A DNA stretch of 64,000 nt, from the NCBI GenBank assembly GCA_017650105.1, contig JAGCFO010000036.1, positions 50,840 to 114,839 of the forward strand, given 5' to 3'. Position 1 is the first letter of the stretch; every line of letters begins with the position of its first letter. Of the stretch, positions 45,066 through 54,773 are shown one piece after another. The translations under genes and the position numbers were made by a program. The DNA is from Bacteroidaceae bacterium. Its GTDB lineage: Bacteria; Bacteroidota; Bacteroidia; Bacteroidales; Bacteroidaceae. The notes beneath the pieces were generated by a model. The model was not told the origin of the DNA. It saw only the letters and a list, made by a program, of their open reading frames with translations, and made no database searches.

Positions 45066-47462
45066 CTATTTCAAATACAATTCGACTATCATACCCTTTC
45101 CGACAGAAGCTCCTGGATGGATGCTCTGACGATAGACTTTTCCGATACCATTCAGCCTGACGTGTATTCCACATTTCTCCATCGTATAGATAGCGTCTTT
45201 TGCGCCCATCCCTACCACGTTTGGAACCACATCGGATTTTATGTCTGGGTCTGGAACGATAAGGGAGTCTGCCTTACTCATACGCATACCGTCCAAAACT
45301 CTCTCGGCAGCCTGCGCGTTGCCTTGTTTCAAGGGAGGAGTGAACACGGCGTTTGAGTCTTTCAACTCAACCACTTCCTTTGTTTTCTCATACGCCATCA
45401 CTCTTCGGGCTATCTCCCCGAAAACAGGAGCTGAGTTTCCTCCTCCTCCGCCTGCTGCCGTCTTCTTGTTGATACATACCACACAAGTGTACTCGGGCTT
45501 GTCAGCAGGGAAGAAACCGCAGAAGTTCACCCAATAGCCCACTCGCCCGTTTGCCTCGTTTATCTGGGCTGTTCCCGTCTTTCCAGCAACAACAAACTCT
45601 TCCGACTTGGCTTGACGGCCCGTTCCCCTTTCTCCGTTCACCACAGCTATCAAGCCTTTCGTGACATCAGCGACAGCCTCCTTCCCCGCGATAGTAGCAA
45701 CTACCTCGGGCTCGTTTTTCTTGATGATTTTTCCGTCGCGACTCACTTCTGAAACGAGATATGGCTTCATCATCGTACCTCCGTTAGCGATAGCGTTATA
45801 GAAAGCAGCCAGATTGATAGGAGCTATCTGCGAACCGTAGCCGATAGCCATCCAAAGGGTGTTGACGTTAGAAGCCTTCACTTCAGCTTCCGTGCGAAGT
45901 TTGGAATTACGCTCCTCAGGCAGCACTTGGAAATTATCTGTCAGATGCAGGCGCTGCAATCCCTTCAGGAAGGCTAGTGGCTTGCCTTTCTTCACATAGT
46001 GTTCGTCTATTACGAGCATCGTTCCCAGATTAGAGGAGAACTGCAGGATTTGCGGAATCTTCTTCACGTGAGGCTCCACAATATCGTCCTTCATCCTTGC
46101 CCCATAGAAGAATTTCGTTCCCGCACCCGTGTCAACCGAATCATCTACCGTAATCTCCTTATCTTCCAAAGCCACCAGCAAAGAAGCTGGCTTGAAAACG
46201 GAACCCGGCTCAATGCAACGACGAAGAGCATAGTTGTCATCCACAAGCCAACCTCGGCTTGCCGAACGGGCAACGTTGACAAGAGCCTTAATTTCTCCCG
46301 TTGACGTCTTCATGACGATGACAGTTCCTGCATCGGCATCCGCTTCTTCCATCTTGCGCATCAGAGCCTGCTCAGAGATGTCTTGAATAACAAGGTTCAA
46401 GGTAGTTACCACATCGCACCCGTTTACGGGAGCCACATCGACAAATTCAGCGTATTCGTTCAGCACTTTCCTGCGATGTGCCACGCCGGGTTTTCCCCGC
46501 AACAGGCTGTCGTAAGCAAGTTCTATTCCGTTTCGAGGCTTAGCGTTGCTCAATCCCGCGTTGCTCCACTGCCCAAGAGTGCGGATTGCCGTGTTGTTAT
46601 ACACGTTTTTCCTCACCATCAGTTCGTCAAGCTCCAAGCCGCTCTTGATGATTGTTTTCGTGTATGTGAATCCTGAGCCTTTTCTCCCAAGACGGATGAC
46701 GGGAAGCTTGCGTATTTGCTCCATCTGCTCCCGGTTCACGTATGTGGAATAGAGTTTCTGGCGTTTCTTCGGATTGCTGATTCCTTTGGTTATCGAATCG
46801 CGCAGTTCCTTCACGCTCGCCTTAGGGAGAGCTTTGTGAAGTCCTTCGCAAATCACATCCAAGCTATCCACCCACAGCTGCCTGATTTGTTTGCCCTCTT
46901 TTCCACTTCCTCCGAAAGTAGCATAGATGTTGTATTGTTCCTCACGCCTTGCGATGAATTCCTTCACCTCTTTGTACTTGTTGTAAGGAAGACGCTGATT
47001 GCCGTGAACGTACAGGTTTGTGTAGTATCCTGTTTTCTCATTCCTCTTCACATTTCTCTCTCCTCGCGTCATAGCTTCAGACAGAAGGCGCCTGAACTCA
47101 TCGGACCTTTGAAGCGGCAGTATCTCGTGCAAGCTGTCGCAAAAGATTTTCATGTTCTCGCGCAGCATATTGTTGCGGATGCGCTGTTGCTCAAGCGTGG
47201 GAGAAGAACCTTTATATTTGAACACCAGTTGATACTCGGGAGTGCTGCTAACCATCACGCTTCTGTCGTCGCTCAAGATGCTTCCTCTCTGCGGGAGCAC
47301 TTTTACGCTATCCACCTCGAACCGTTTGGCTACAACGCTCCATTTCGACCTGTCAAGAGTCATGAGAAGCGCAGCCCTTATGATGATAAGGACTGCCAGC
47401 AGCACCACGATGATAATCACCGAGGTGTACTTCTTCGTCATTGATTCTATATCAGGTTTCAT
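45066..47462 (-). CDS. ftsI: Division transpeptidase (PBP) with PASTA domain
   Basis: Septal penicillin-binding protein. It has 798 residues with an N-terminal membrane anchor (about 14-34), a dimerisation domain, then a transpeptidase domain with SVFK (nucleophile Ser about 421), SSN, and VAGKTGTAQ near 620. A C-terminal PASTA domain ([20 protein letters not shown]) covers about the last 60 residues. Its start overlaps the ftsL stop by ATGA. Confidence 0.95.
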   Translation of the reverse strand: MKPDIESMTKKYTSVIIIVVLLAVLIIIRAALLMTLDRSKWSVVAKRFEVDSVKVLPQRGSILSDDRSVMVSSTPEYQLVFKYKGSSPTLEQQRIRNNMLRENMKIFCDSLHEILPLQRSDEFRRLLSEAMTRGERNVKRNEKTGYYTNLYVHGNQRLPYNKYKEVKEFIARREEQYNIYATFGGSGKEGKQIRQLWVDSLDVICEGLHKALPKASVKELRDSITKGISNPKKRQKLYSTYVNREQMEQIRKLPVIRLGRKGSGFTYTKTIIKSGLELDELMVRKNVYNNTAIRTLGQWSNAGLSNAKPRNGIELAYDSLLRGKPGVAHRRKVLNEYAEFVDVAPVNGCDVVTTLNLVIQDISEQALMRKMEEADADAGTVIVMKTSTGEIKALVNVARSASRGWLVDDNYALRRCIEPGSVFKPASLLVALEDKEITVDDSVDTGAGTKFFYGARMKDDIVEPHVKKIPQILQFSSNLGTMLVIDEHYVKKGKPLAFLKGLQRLHLTDNFQVLPEERNSKLRTEAEVKASNVNTLWMAIGYGSQIAPINLAAFYNAIANGGTMMKPYLVSEVSRDGKIIKKNEPEVVATIAGKEAVADVTKGLIAVVNGERGTGRQAKSEEFVVAGKTGTAQINEANGRVGYWVNFCGFFPADKPEYTCVVCINKKTAAGGGGGNSAPVFGEIARRVMAYEKTKEVVELKDSNAVFTPPLKQGNAQAAERVLDGMRMSKADSLIVPDPDIKSDVVPNVVGMGAKDAIYTMEKCGIHVRLNGIGKVYRQSIHPGASVGKGMIVELYLK

Positions 47463-47812
47463 TTCTCTATCACTACTGGAGCTGCCGTTGCCGGCTTTAA
47501 GTTACTGTTGGCGCTTGCCACTCGCTGCTCGATGTTCGACTGACGACATTTCTGCATCAGTTCATTCCCCAAAGCTACCGATTCATTCCGCAAATCGAGC
47601 AGCTCCTTTTGGGCACGCTGTATAGCGACGATATCTTTCTGGCAGGCATATCTGTTCCCCTCGTAAAGCACAATCAGAACCACAATCAGGACTATCAGCC
47701 CCATCTGACGATGCACAAACGGCTGCGTCAGCACATCACCGTTGATGATGGCGGAAAACCTCAGCCTTTTCTTTTTTGAGTCCTTCTCTGTCTGTTCTTT
47801 CGTCTTGCTCAT
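47459..47812 (-). CDS. ftsL: FtsL-like division protein
   Basis: A 117-residue bitopic protein. The cytoplasmic start is basic, one membrane segment is at about 37-54 (QMGLIVLIVVLIVLYEG), and a coiled-coil-like periplasmic stretch follows (AIQRAQKELLDLRNESVALG). Sequence identity in this family is low; the call rests on topology and its place between rsmH and ftsI. It overlaps both neighbours by 4 nt. Confidence 0.85.
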   Translation of the reverse strand: MSKTKEQTEKDSKKKRLRFSAIINGDVLTQPFVHRQMGLIVLIVVLIVLYEGNRYACQKDIVAIQRAQKELLDLRNESVALGNELMQKCRQSNIEQRVASANSNLKPATAAPVVIEK

Positions 47813-48711
47813 TTCTTTTCGGCTATTCGTAGTTTAGCACTTCTCGAGCGGGGATTCCGCTCCTGTTCCTCTTTGCCTGCAGTCACCACTTTTCCTATCA
47901 TACGATAGGGCGAGTAGATATTGCCAAACATATCCTGTTGTAGCTTGCCTTCCACGTTTCCGCACTTCATCACGTTCTTCACCATTCTGTCTTCCAGCGA
48001 GTGATACGTCAGCACCACGAGTCTTCCTCCGGGCTTCAGAATATCGATTGCTGCCTGCAGCATCTCTCTCAGGGCTTCCATCTCGGCATTCACCTCTATG
48101 CGAAGCGCCTGATACATCTTAGCCATTTCCTTCTTCTCTCTGTCGCGCTCAAAGAAACGGTTTGTCACTTCCGACAAGTCGCCTACGGTACGTATCTCCT
48201 TTGCACGACGCGCCTTGACTATCGCATTCGCAATCTGCCTCCCGTTTTTCAACTCTCCGTAGAGATAGAAGATGTCGGCAAGGCGCTCCTCGTCGTATTC
48301 GTTCAGCACATCAACGGCAGTCTTCCCTCCCCGGGTGTTCATCCTCATGTCGAGCGCTGCGTCAAACCGGAAGGAGAATCCTCTCTCTTCCGTATCGAAA
48401 TGATGCGACGATACGCCCAAGTCGGCAAGAACTGCGTCAACCTGCTCCACTTCGTAGTAGCGCATGAAGTTCCACAAATAGCGGAAATTGCTTCTCACGA
48501 ACGTGAAGCGCTCATCGTTGAGCGCATTCGACTCTGCATCAGCGTCCTGGTCAAAAGCGTACAGATGCCCCTTTTTTCCCAATCGGCTCAGAATCTCCCT
48601 TGAATGGCCTCCTCCACCGAATGTGACATCCACATAGGTGCCGGCGGGAGCAATGTTCATTGCATCCACGCTCTCCTTGAGCAGCACGGGAATATGGTAT
48701 TCGGTAGTCAT
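47809..48711 (-). CDS. rsmH: 16S rRNA m4C1402 methyltransferase RsmH
   Basis: SAM-dependent N4-methyltransferase for C1402 in the ribosomal P site. It has 300 residues. HIPVLLKESVDAMNI is the family start, VDVTFGGGGHSREIL the SAM loop, and VLADLGVSSHHFD and LVVLTYHSLEDRMVK further signatures. ATG 48711 was chosen; an in-frame TTG at 48732 is possible but weak. Confidence 0.96.
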   Translation of the reverse strand: MTTEYHIPVLLKESVDAMNIAPAGTYVDVTFGGGGHSREILSRLGKKGHLYAFDQDADAESNALNDERFTFVRSNFRYLWNFMRYYEVEQVDAVLADLGVSSHHFDTEERGFSFRFDAALDMRMNTRGGKTAVDVLNEYDEERLADIFYLYGELKNGRQIANAIVKARRAKEIRTVGDLSEVTNRFFERDREKKEMAKMYQALRIEVNAEMEALREMLQAAIDILKPGGRLVVLTYHSLEDRMVKNVMKCGNVEGKLQQDMFGNIYSPYRMIGKVVTAGKEEQERNPRSRSAKLRIAEKK

Positions 48712-48739
48712 GTCTGTTCCTTTTTTTGCCAAGCGGCTG

Positions 48740-49198
48740 TTAAATCATCGGAGCGCCTCCGAGCAGCCTCTCAATGTTCTCTCCCAAATCTGCAGGGTTT
48801 TCAAGCAAAGCCTCAGCCTCGTCTTTCGACCAAAGCTCAATCGTATCGTCAATGCCTATGAAACGAACCGATGCCTGCAAGTTCACAAGCTGCTGCAAGC
48901 GCTTGGGGATGAGGATTCGCCCGTTGCCGTCAATAGGCAGCTCGTCAACTCCAGCCACAAACTGACGGAAGACCATCTGATCTCTCGAGTTCCATCTGTT
49001 GAGCACACGACGCATTTCGTCGAGCTGTGCGTTCCACACGCTCTTGGGGTAGAGAACCAAGCAGTTCTGATGAATATCTTTACGCACCATCAGCGCCTCT
49101 TCCCCTTCTTTTTGCATCACGCGCCTGAAAACGGCAGGAAAGAAAACCCTTCCCTTCTCGTCCAGCTTTGCGTCAATATTTCCTATAAATCGAGCCAT
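48740..49198 (-). CDS. mraZ: Transcriptional regulator MraZ
   Basis: Ring-forming AbrB-fold repressor of the dcw cluster. It has 152 residues with two SpoVT-AbrB half-domains: NIDAKLDEKGRVFFPAVFRR near the start and LPIDGNGRILIPKRLQQLV near residue 85. ATG 49198 gives the standard length, while a longer open frame upstream runs through its own promoter. First gene of the division run; a likely self-operator is at 49238-49267. Confidence 0.95.
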   Translation of the reverse strand: MARFIGNIDAKLDEKGRVFFPAVFRRVMQKEGEEALMVRKDIHQNCLVLYPKSVWNAQLDEMRRVLNRWNSRDQMVFRQFVAGVDELPIDGNGRILIPKRLQQLVNLQASVRFIGIDDTIELWSKDEAEALLENPADLGENIERLLGGAPMI

Positions 49199-49225
49199 CT
49201 GCGGATACTTTTTTGAAAATCGCCT

Positions 49226-49259
49226 CAAAAGTACAAAATTCCCCACAATTCCCCACAAA
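49226..49259 (-). promoter_or_regulatory. mraZ promoter
   Basis: On the minus strand, TACTTTTG (49233-49226) with TTTG (49259-49256) 22 nt upstream, starting the dcw run. Confidence 0.55.
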
Positions 49260-49267
49260 AATCCACA
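49238..49267 (-). promoter_or_regulatory. Candidate MraZ operator: 10-bp direct repeats
   Basis: ATTCCCCACA occurs twice in tandem (49238-49257), followed at the same 10-bp phase by a CCACA at 49263. On the coding strand this is TGTGG every 10 bp, overlapping the -33 region. Two more CCACA sites are at 49277 and 49298. MraZ proteins bind TGGG-type direct repeats with 10-bp period. Confidence 0.65.
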
Positions 49268-49411
49268 AAAAGTTTTCCACAATTTTGTTAAAGTTTTCCA
49301 CAAGGATTGTTTGAAGTTGCTAATAGCACTATTAATCAATGATTTACGTTTCATACTTTTTCCGTTAAAAATGCCGAATTTTGGTGGGGGAAGATATTTG
49401 AAACGAAAATT

Positions 49412-49443
49412 TTTGCTCATTCTAAATAGTTTTGCTATTTTTG
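49412..49443 (+). promoter_or_regulatory. Promoter of the mutarotase gene
   Basis: TTTG at 49412-49415, 20-nt spacer, TATTTTTG at 49436-49443; start codon at 49469. Confidence 0.65.
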
Positions 49444-49468
49444 GCTGCGAATTTTTCTGAAACAACTT

Positions 49469-49846
49469 ATGGAGAAAGGTTATAGAGTACAAGAATACAA
49501 AGGCCCGGTACGCCGGTTTTGCCAGACGCTCGACTTGAAAGACGACCCAGCCCTCATCGAGCGCTACAAGCGTGCTCACAGCAAGCAGGAAGCATGGCCC
49601 GAAATCCTTGCCGGCATCAGGCAAGTAGGCATCCTCGAAATGGAAATCTACATCCTGGGCAACCGTCTTTTCATGATTGTGGAGGCTCCTCTCGACTTCG
49701 ACTGGGACAAGGCGATGTCGGAGCTCTCTCAGCTTCCGCGCCAGCAGGAGTGGGAAGACTATGTGTCACTTTTCCAGGCATCTAAGCCCGGCGCTTCCTC
49801 TGCCGAGAAATGGCAGATGATGGAGCGCATGTTCTACCTCTATTAA
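49469..49846 (+). CDS. L-rhamnose mutarotase family protein (fucose/rhamnose anomer interconversion)
   Basis: A 125-residue ferredoxin-fold protein of the RhaM (DUF718) family, which interconverts the anomers of deoxysugars. RRFCQTLDLKDDPALIERYK, RQVGILEMEIYILGNRLFMI and the end QQEWEDYVSLFQ with MERMFYL are family features. With fucP 214 nt downstream, L-fucose is a more likely substrate than rhamnose. That is inference from context. Confidence 0.88.
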   Translation: MEKGYRVQEYKGPVRRFCQTLDLKDDPALIERYKRAHSKQEAWPEILAGIRQVGILEMEIYILGNRLFMIVEAPLDFDWDKAMSELSQLPRQQEWEDYVSLFQASKPGASSAEKWQMMERMFYLY

Positions 49847-49958
49847 AAGACCCCTTCGCTCCGAGGCCCTTTGTCCAAAGAGGGAATCTCCTCTTCGAGA
49901 AAGCCCTTCACGGATGGTTCAGGACATATCTGAGAGACGTTGTAGGATACCCCGAATT

Positions 49959-50017
49959 TTGGAGAACAAATCTCGCGATATGAAGAAGGGAAAAATTTTT
50001 TTGAAGAAGGAAAAAAT
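49959..50017. repeat. Polar intergenic repeat, reference copy
   Basis: Order of modules: GGAGAACAAA, core TCTCGCGATAT, GAAGAAGGGAAAAA, T-run, GAAGAAGGAAAAAA. Lies between the mutarotase and fucP, purine strand in the sense of the mutarotase. The copy at 61928-62017 matches it almost base for base over some 55 nt apart from the core. Confidence 0.85.
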
Positions 50018-50060
50018 CTATTTGCAAAAGGAATCATTTTTTTGAGCTAAACATACCGAT

Positions 50061-51350
50061 ATGAAAAATCCCCAATCGCCCGTCATCACCCGGCAGTACC
50101 TCGTGCCCTTCATCCTCGTCACCAGCCTGTTTTTCTTCTGGGGCATAGCCAACAACATGACCGACACCTTGCTTGCCGCCTTCAAGCGCATCATGAGCAT
50201 GAGCGACACGCAGACGTCGCTCATCCAGTTCTCGTTCTACGGCGCCTATGCCATCCTTGCCCTGCCTGCCGCGCTGTATATCAAGCGTTTCAGCTTCAAG
50301 AGCGGCATCATCGTAGGACTTCTTATGTATGCCGCAGGAACCATCCTCTTCTACCCCGCAAGCAAGGCTGCGAGCTACACGTTTTATCTTGTGGCAATCT
50401 TCATCATGGCTGGCGGATGCTCCATTCTGGAGACGACGGCAAACCCCTATATCCTCTCGATGGGCTCCCCCGAGACGGCTACACGCCGCTTGAACGTCGC
50501 CCAGTCGTTTAACCCCCTCGGCTCCATCACAGGCATCCTGCTGAGCACCTTTTTCATCCAGGCACAGCTCAACAATGCCGACGCCAGCACCCGGGCAGCT
50601 ATGAGCCCCGAGCAGCTCCAGGCCATCCAGGCTCACGAGATGGGAGCCGTCACAGGCACATATATGACGCTGGGATTCGTGCTGCTTGCCGTACTCCTGC
50701 TCATGCTCTTCGCCCGTATGCCCAAGAACGGCGACAACAGCAAGGAACTGCACTTGAAAGCTACCTTCGGGCGCCTGCTCAAAAACAAGCGCTACTGGAT
50801 GGGCGTCGTTGCACAATTCTTCTACGTCGGCGCACAGATAGGCGTTTGGTCCTTCACTATTCGCCTTGCAATGAGCGAGTTGGGTATCCTTGAGAAGCAA
50901 GGGAGCCTCATCTATCTCTATTCCATCATCGGCTTCAGCATCAGCCGCTTTGTCTTCACGTGGCTGATGAAGTTTTTCCGCCCGAGCAAGCTGCTTGTCA
51001 TCGCTGCCGTTGCCGACATCATCCTCTCGCTCGTTGTCATCCTCACAGCGGGCTCCGGATGGATTACCGTTAGTGCTCTCGTCTGCATCAGCATCTTTAT
51101 GAGCCTCATGTTCCCCACAATCTACGGCATCGCCCTCGACGGCATTGGGGAAGACGCGAAAATCGGCGCTTCGGGGCTTATCATTGCCATTCTGGGCGGC
51201 GCACTTCTCACTCCGCTGCAGGCAATCATCTCCGATGCCTCATCCATCAACACGAGCTACATCGTTCCCTGCTTCTGCTTTGTAGTAGTGCTGCTATTCG
51301 GCCTTATGGTTGAGCGCGAAAACAAGAAAAAGGCGCTGGAACAGAAATAG
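50061..51350 (+). CDS. fucP: L-fucose:H+ symporter
   Basis: MFS permease importing L-fucose across the inner membrane. It has 429 residues and 12 membrane segments. LVTSLFFFWGIANNMTDTLL in segment 1 and LETTANPYILSMGSPETATR in segment 4 are typical FucP motifs, the latter with the Glu used in proton coupling. FucI is encoded about 8 kb downstream on the other strand. Confidence 0.92.
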   Translation: MKNPQSPVITRQYLVPFILVTSLFFFWGIANNMTDTLLAAFKRIMSMSDTQTSLIQFSFYGAYAILALPAALYIKRFSFKSGIIVGLLMYAAGTILFYPASKAASYTFYLVAIFIMAGGCSILETTANPYILSMGSPETATRRLNVAQSFNPLGSITGILLSTFFIQAQLNNADASTRAAMSPEQLQAIQAHEMGAVTGTYMTLGFVLLAVLLLMLFARMPKNGDNSKELHLKATFGRLLKNKRYWMGVVAQFFYVGAQIGVWSFTIRLAMSELGILEKQGSLIYLYSIIGFSISRFVFTWLMKFFRPSKLLVIAAVADIILSLVVILTAGSGWITVSALVCISIFMSLMFPTIYGIALDGIGEDAKIGASGLIIAILGGALLTPLQAIISDASSINTSYIVPCFCFVVVLLFGLMVERENKKKALEQK

Positions 51351-51444
51351 CCCGTCGCATAGGAAAAAATTTCCTTCCACGAGTGCAATATTTGTCGTTT
51401 GCATGCGTTTAAGAGATAGAATACGAATCGAAAAGTCAAGCATC

Positions 51445-51813
51445 ATGAAACGATTTCTTCTCCTTAGGCTCACGATTACCACACTGCTACTCTCTTCTTG
51501 TGAGAAAATGTTCGAGCAAGACAACATCACGTTTCCCTCTGAAGGCGGCACAATAAGTGTCGGCACCTCCATCTTCAGCTACTCCTTAGAGATATCGGAC
51601 TATGACTACAGCATGCACTCAACCCTTTTCCGCGATGAAGAGACAGGAACCATAACCGTTTCCCTTGAATGGCTGACAGCAACGATGAAAGAAAATGGCA
51701 GCACCATCACGCTTACAGCCAAGCCCAACGAGAGCGAGAAACGGCGCACGCTTTTCGTTCACGGGATGCACGGAGATTTGGGAGGCAGCATGCGAGTGAC
51801 GCAGAAAAAATGA
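51445..51813 (+). CDS. Small lipoprotein with BACON-like domain
   Basis: A 122-residue exported protein. The signal peptide ends in a lipobox (LLLSSC, Cys19). The remainder looks like one BACON-type beta-sandwich: ITFPSEGGTISVGTS, then EWLTATMKENGSTITLTAKP with the usual Trp, then RRTLFVHG and a final SMRVTQ. BACON domains are common in Bacteroidetes surface glycan proteins, but the molecular role is unknown. It is followed by a strong terminator. Confidence 0.75.
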   Translation: MKRFLLLRLTITTLLLSSCEKMFEQDNITFPSEGGTISVGTSIFSYSLEISDYDYSMHSTLFRDEETGTITVSLEWLTATMKENGSTITLTAKPNESEKRRTLFVHGMHGDLGGSMRVTQKK

Positions 51814-51838
51814 GCATCCACTTCATTTTTTGTAAGAA

Positions 51839-51870
51839 ATATCGGCGCAAAACGCCGATATTTTCTTTTA
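51839..51870 (+). terminator. Terminator after the BACON-like gene
   Basis: ATATCGGCG (51839-51847), 5-nt loop, CGCCGATAT (51853-51861), then a T-rich tract. Confidence 0.85.
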
Positions 51871-51876
51871 AACTTT

Positions 51877-51884
51877 TATCTTTG
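51877..51884 (+). promoter_or_regulatory. -7 box for the DUF3109 gene
   Basis: TATCTTTG, 17 nt before ATG 51902, which implies a leader of about 10 nt. Confidence 0.5.
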
Positions 51885-51901
51885 CAGCAAATAGATTCCA
51901 A

Positions 51902-52483
51902 ATGGTACAGGTAGGAGAAGCAATCGTTTCCTTTGACATGCTGAAAGAGCCGTTTTGCTGCGACTTGAGCTGTTGCAAAGGTGTCTGCTGCATTGAAGGA
52001 GATGCCGGCGCACCCGTAACAATTGACGAAGTGGCAGCTATCGAAAATCTGCTTCCCGAAATCGAGCAACACCTCTCCCCAGAGGCAAAGGATGTCATCA
52101 GCAAGCAGGGAGTAGCATACACCGATGCTTCGGGCGACTTGGTAACAAACATCGTCAACGGCAAGGACTGTGTCTTTACCTGCTACGGTTCTGACGGTTG
52201 TTGCTACTGCGCAATAGAGCGCGCCTTCCGCGAGGGGCGCACTTCGTTTATGAAACCCCTCTCGTGCCATCTTTATCCTATTCGCATCTCTAAAGTCGGC
52301 TCTTACAAGGCTCTTAACTACAACCGTTGGGATATCTGCAAGGCTGCCGTAATAAAAGGAAAGAGAGAGGACATTCCCGTTTACAAATTCCTTAAGGAAC
52401 CCCTCATTCGCTGCTTTGGCGAGGAATGGTACAACGAGCTTGAAACCGTTGTGGAAGAACTTAAGAAACAAAACTATATCTAA
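51902..52483 (+). CDS. DUF3109 family cysteine-rich protein
   Basis: A 193-residue protein of unknown function. It is rich in Cys: DLSCCKGVCCIEGDAGAP near the N-terminus, GKDCVFTCYGSDGCCYCAIE in the middle, then MKPLSCHLYPIRI. The pattern recalls YkgJ-type Zn/Fe-S-binding proteins, so a metal or Fe-S site is likely. GH97 follows after 18 nt on the same strand, without an obvious functional link. Confidence 0.85.
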   Translation: MVQVGEAIVSFDMLKEPFCCDLSCCKGVCCIEGDAGAPVTIDEVAAIENLLPEIEQHLSPEAKDVISKQGVAYTDASGDLVTNIVNGKDCVFTCYGSDGCCYCAIERAFREGRTSFMKPLSCHLYPIRISKVGSYKALNYNRWDICKAAVIKGKREDIPVYKFLKEPLIRCFGEEWYNELETVVEELKKQNYI

Positions 52484-52501
52484 CCCAATAAAAACAATCC
52501 T

Positions 52502-54463
52502 ATGAAAAAACTACACCTCTTTTGCTGCGTTGCACTGCTGGCTCTCTGCTGCCTTCCAGCACAAGCCCAGAAGACACTGTCGCTCACATCTCCCGACAAA
52601 AACATTACCGTTTCTGTTTCTGTTGGAGAGCAGCTGACTTACTCCGTTTCCATCGACGATGAAATCGTTATGAAAGACAATGCCGTTGCCCTCACTATCG
52701 GCTCCAAAACTCTCGGCGCTAAGCCCAAGATGAGCAAGAAGTCGATACGCTCGGTAAACGAGACTCTCACTCCTCCCTTCCCCCTAAAGGAGGCAAAGAT
52801 TGCCAACGTCTACAACCTGCTCCATATTGACTTCTCGGGCAATTACTCCGTAGAGTTTCGTGCTTATAACGACGGTATCGCCTACCGCTTTATCACCAAG
52901 CAGAAGGGCTCTGTTGACGTGATGGATGAACTATGTAGCATCAACCTTCCTGAAACAGCTACACTTCACATGCAGGAGCCCCGCAGCTTCAACTGCAACA
53001 ACGAGGAGCGCTACACTCATCACACTGTTGCCGAATGGGCAAAAGAGGGAAATCTTGCCGAGCTCCCCTTGCTCATCGACACGCCCGAAGGGCACCGCAT
53101 CCTCTTCTCCGAGAGCGACTTGCTCGACTACCCAGGCCTTTTCGTAAAGCCTAACGGCACGCAGGGCGTCGTTGCCACTTTCCCCCACGCCCCAATTGAG
53201 TTTGAGCCTAATAGCGACAGATCGGTGCACATTACAAAGGAGGCTGACTATATCGCCCGCACCTCTGGCACGCGCTCTTTCCCTTGGCGCTACTTCATCA
53301 TCACACGCGACGACAAGCAGCTCGCTGCCAGCACGATGGTAACGCGCCTCGCTCCCAAATGCATGCTTGACGACACCTCGTGGATTAAGCCGGGACAAGT
53401 CAGCTGGGAATGGTGGAACGATGCTGCCCCCTACGGCCCTGACGTTGAATTCGTGTCGGGCTACAACCTTGAGACTTACAAGTACTTCATCGACTTCGCT
53501 CAGAAGTACGGCATCGAATACATCCTCATGGACGAGGGCTGGGCAAAAGACACCCGAGACCCCTTCACACCTAATCCTAACGTTGACTTGCACGAGCTGA
53601 TCCGCTACGGGCAGGAGCGCGGAGTTGGCATCATCCTGTGGCTCACGTGGCTCACTGTGGAAAACCACATGGACCTCTTCGAGACATTTGCCAAATGGGG
53701 CGTCAAAGGCGTGAAGATTGACTTCATGGACAGAAGTGACCAATGGATGGTAAACTTCTATGAGCGCGTAGCTAAAAAAGCAGCCGAGAACCACCTCTTC
53801 GTTGATTTCCACGGAGCCTACAAGCCTGTCGGACTTGAGAGCAAGTACCCCAATGTGCTATCCTTTGAGGGTGTGCTCGGAATGGAGCAAGGGGGCAGAT
53901 ACATCCCAGACAATAGCCTGTGGCTTCCCTTCATGCGCAACCTTTGCGGGCCTATGGACTACACGCCGGGAGCGATGCTCAGCTATCAGCCAAACAACTT
54001 TTCCGCACGACGTCCCAACAACGGCAGCACAGGAACCCGTGCCTACCAGATGGCCCTTTACGTCATCTTCGAAAGTACTCTCCAGATGCTTGCCGACAAT
54101 CCCACGCTCTACTATCGAAACGATGACTGCACACGCTTTATCACCTCTGTTCCAGTCGTTTGGGACGAGACTCGCATTATTGAGGCACAGGCAGGCGAAC
54201 TTATCGTCGAAGCCAAGCGCAAGGGGGACACGTGGTTCATCGCAGGCATCACCAACAACAGCCAAGATGCGCGTGAGATAACCCTCCCGCTCGACTTCCT
54301 CGGCTCAGGCAACTATCGCCTCGAACTCTTTACCGATGGAATCAACGCTTGGCGTCAGGCTATGGACTACCGCAGAAAAGAGTCGAATGTTACCTCCGCA
54401 GACAAGCTTCCCGTGAAGATGGTACGCAACGGAGGATTTGCCGGCATCATCAAGCCCATTTAA
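52502..54463 (+). CDS. Glycoside hydrolase family 97, retaining (alpha-galactosidase-like)
   Basis: A 653-residue secreted glycosidase (signal peptide to about AQAQ, residue 22). The N-terminal beta-sandwich (about 25-285), catalytic (beta/alpha)8 barrel (about 290-560) and C-terminal beta domain follow GH97 order. The barrel strand GVKGVKIDFMDR places an Asp at residue 407, where retaining GH97 alpha-galactosidases have their nucleophile; inverting SusB-type alpha-glucosidases lack it. It acts on alpha-linked glycans in the periplasm. No susCD pair is nearby. Confidence 0.9.
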   Translation: MKKLHLFCCVALLALCCLPAQAQKTLSLTSPDKNITVSVSVGEQLTYSVSIDDEIVMKDNAVALTIGSKTLGAKPKMSKKSIRSVNETLTPPFPLKEAKIANVYNLLHIDFSGNYSVEFRAYNDGIAYRFITKQKGSVDVMDELCSINLPETATLHMQEPRSFNCNNEERYTHHTVAEWAKEGNLAELPLLIDTPEGHRILFSESDLLDYPGLFVKPNGTQGVVATFPHAPIEFEPNSDRSVHITKEADYIARTSGTRSFPWRYFIITRDDKQLAASTMVTRLAPKCMLDDTSWIKPGQVSWEWWNDAAPYGPDVEFVSGYNLETYKYFIDFAQKYGIEYILMDEGWAKDTRDPFTPNPNVDLHELIRYGQERGVGIILWLTWLTVENHMDLFETFAKWGVKGVKIDFMDRSDQWMVNFYERVAKKAAENHLFVDFHGAYKPVGLESKYPNVLSFEGVLGMEQGGRYIPDNSLWLPFMRNLCGPMDYTPGAMLSYQPNNFSARRPNNGSTGTRAYQMALYVIFESTLQMLADNPTLYYRNDDCTRFITSVPVVWDETRIIEAQAGELIVEAKRKGDTWFIAGITNNSQDAREITLPLDFLGSGNYRLELFTDGINAWRQAMDYRRKESNVTSADKLPVKMVRNGGFAGIIKPI

Positions 54464-54539
54464 CCGATAACGCGAAGGTTCGAGAAGCCCTACTTGCTGG
54501 CGCAGATTCACAAGAAACGCTGAGAAGTTCAGCACCTTT

Positions 54540-54590
54540 GTCAACACCCCTTCTTTCCCTTGATTGGAAAAGAAGGGGTGTTGACTTTTG
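54540..54590 (+). terminator. GH97 terminator
   Basis: A 17-bp perfect stem: GTCAACACCCCTTCTTT (54540-54556) with its complement at 54569-54585, then TTTT. Confidence 0.85.
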
Positions 54591-54773
54591 GGGATATTCT
54601 CCAAAAAACACTTGTCTTTTTTAAAAAGGTCCTTTTTGCCTCAAAAGTATTCATGACCTTTGAGTGAAGAGGAATAAAGTCAAACCATTTATTATGCCGT
54701 AAGAATAGACTTTTGTCCTTTCGGTTTTTTGAAGAGGGCGTCGGTCTTTTCCGCTAATCATTTTTTCTTTGTG

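Noticed and set aside
49199..49624. Longer MraZ frame of 294 residues
   Set aside because: MraZ is about 150 residues; the extension reads through its own operator and the divergent mutarotase start.
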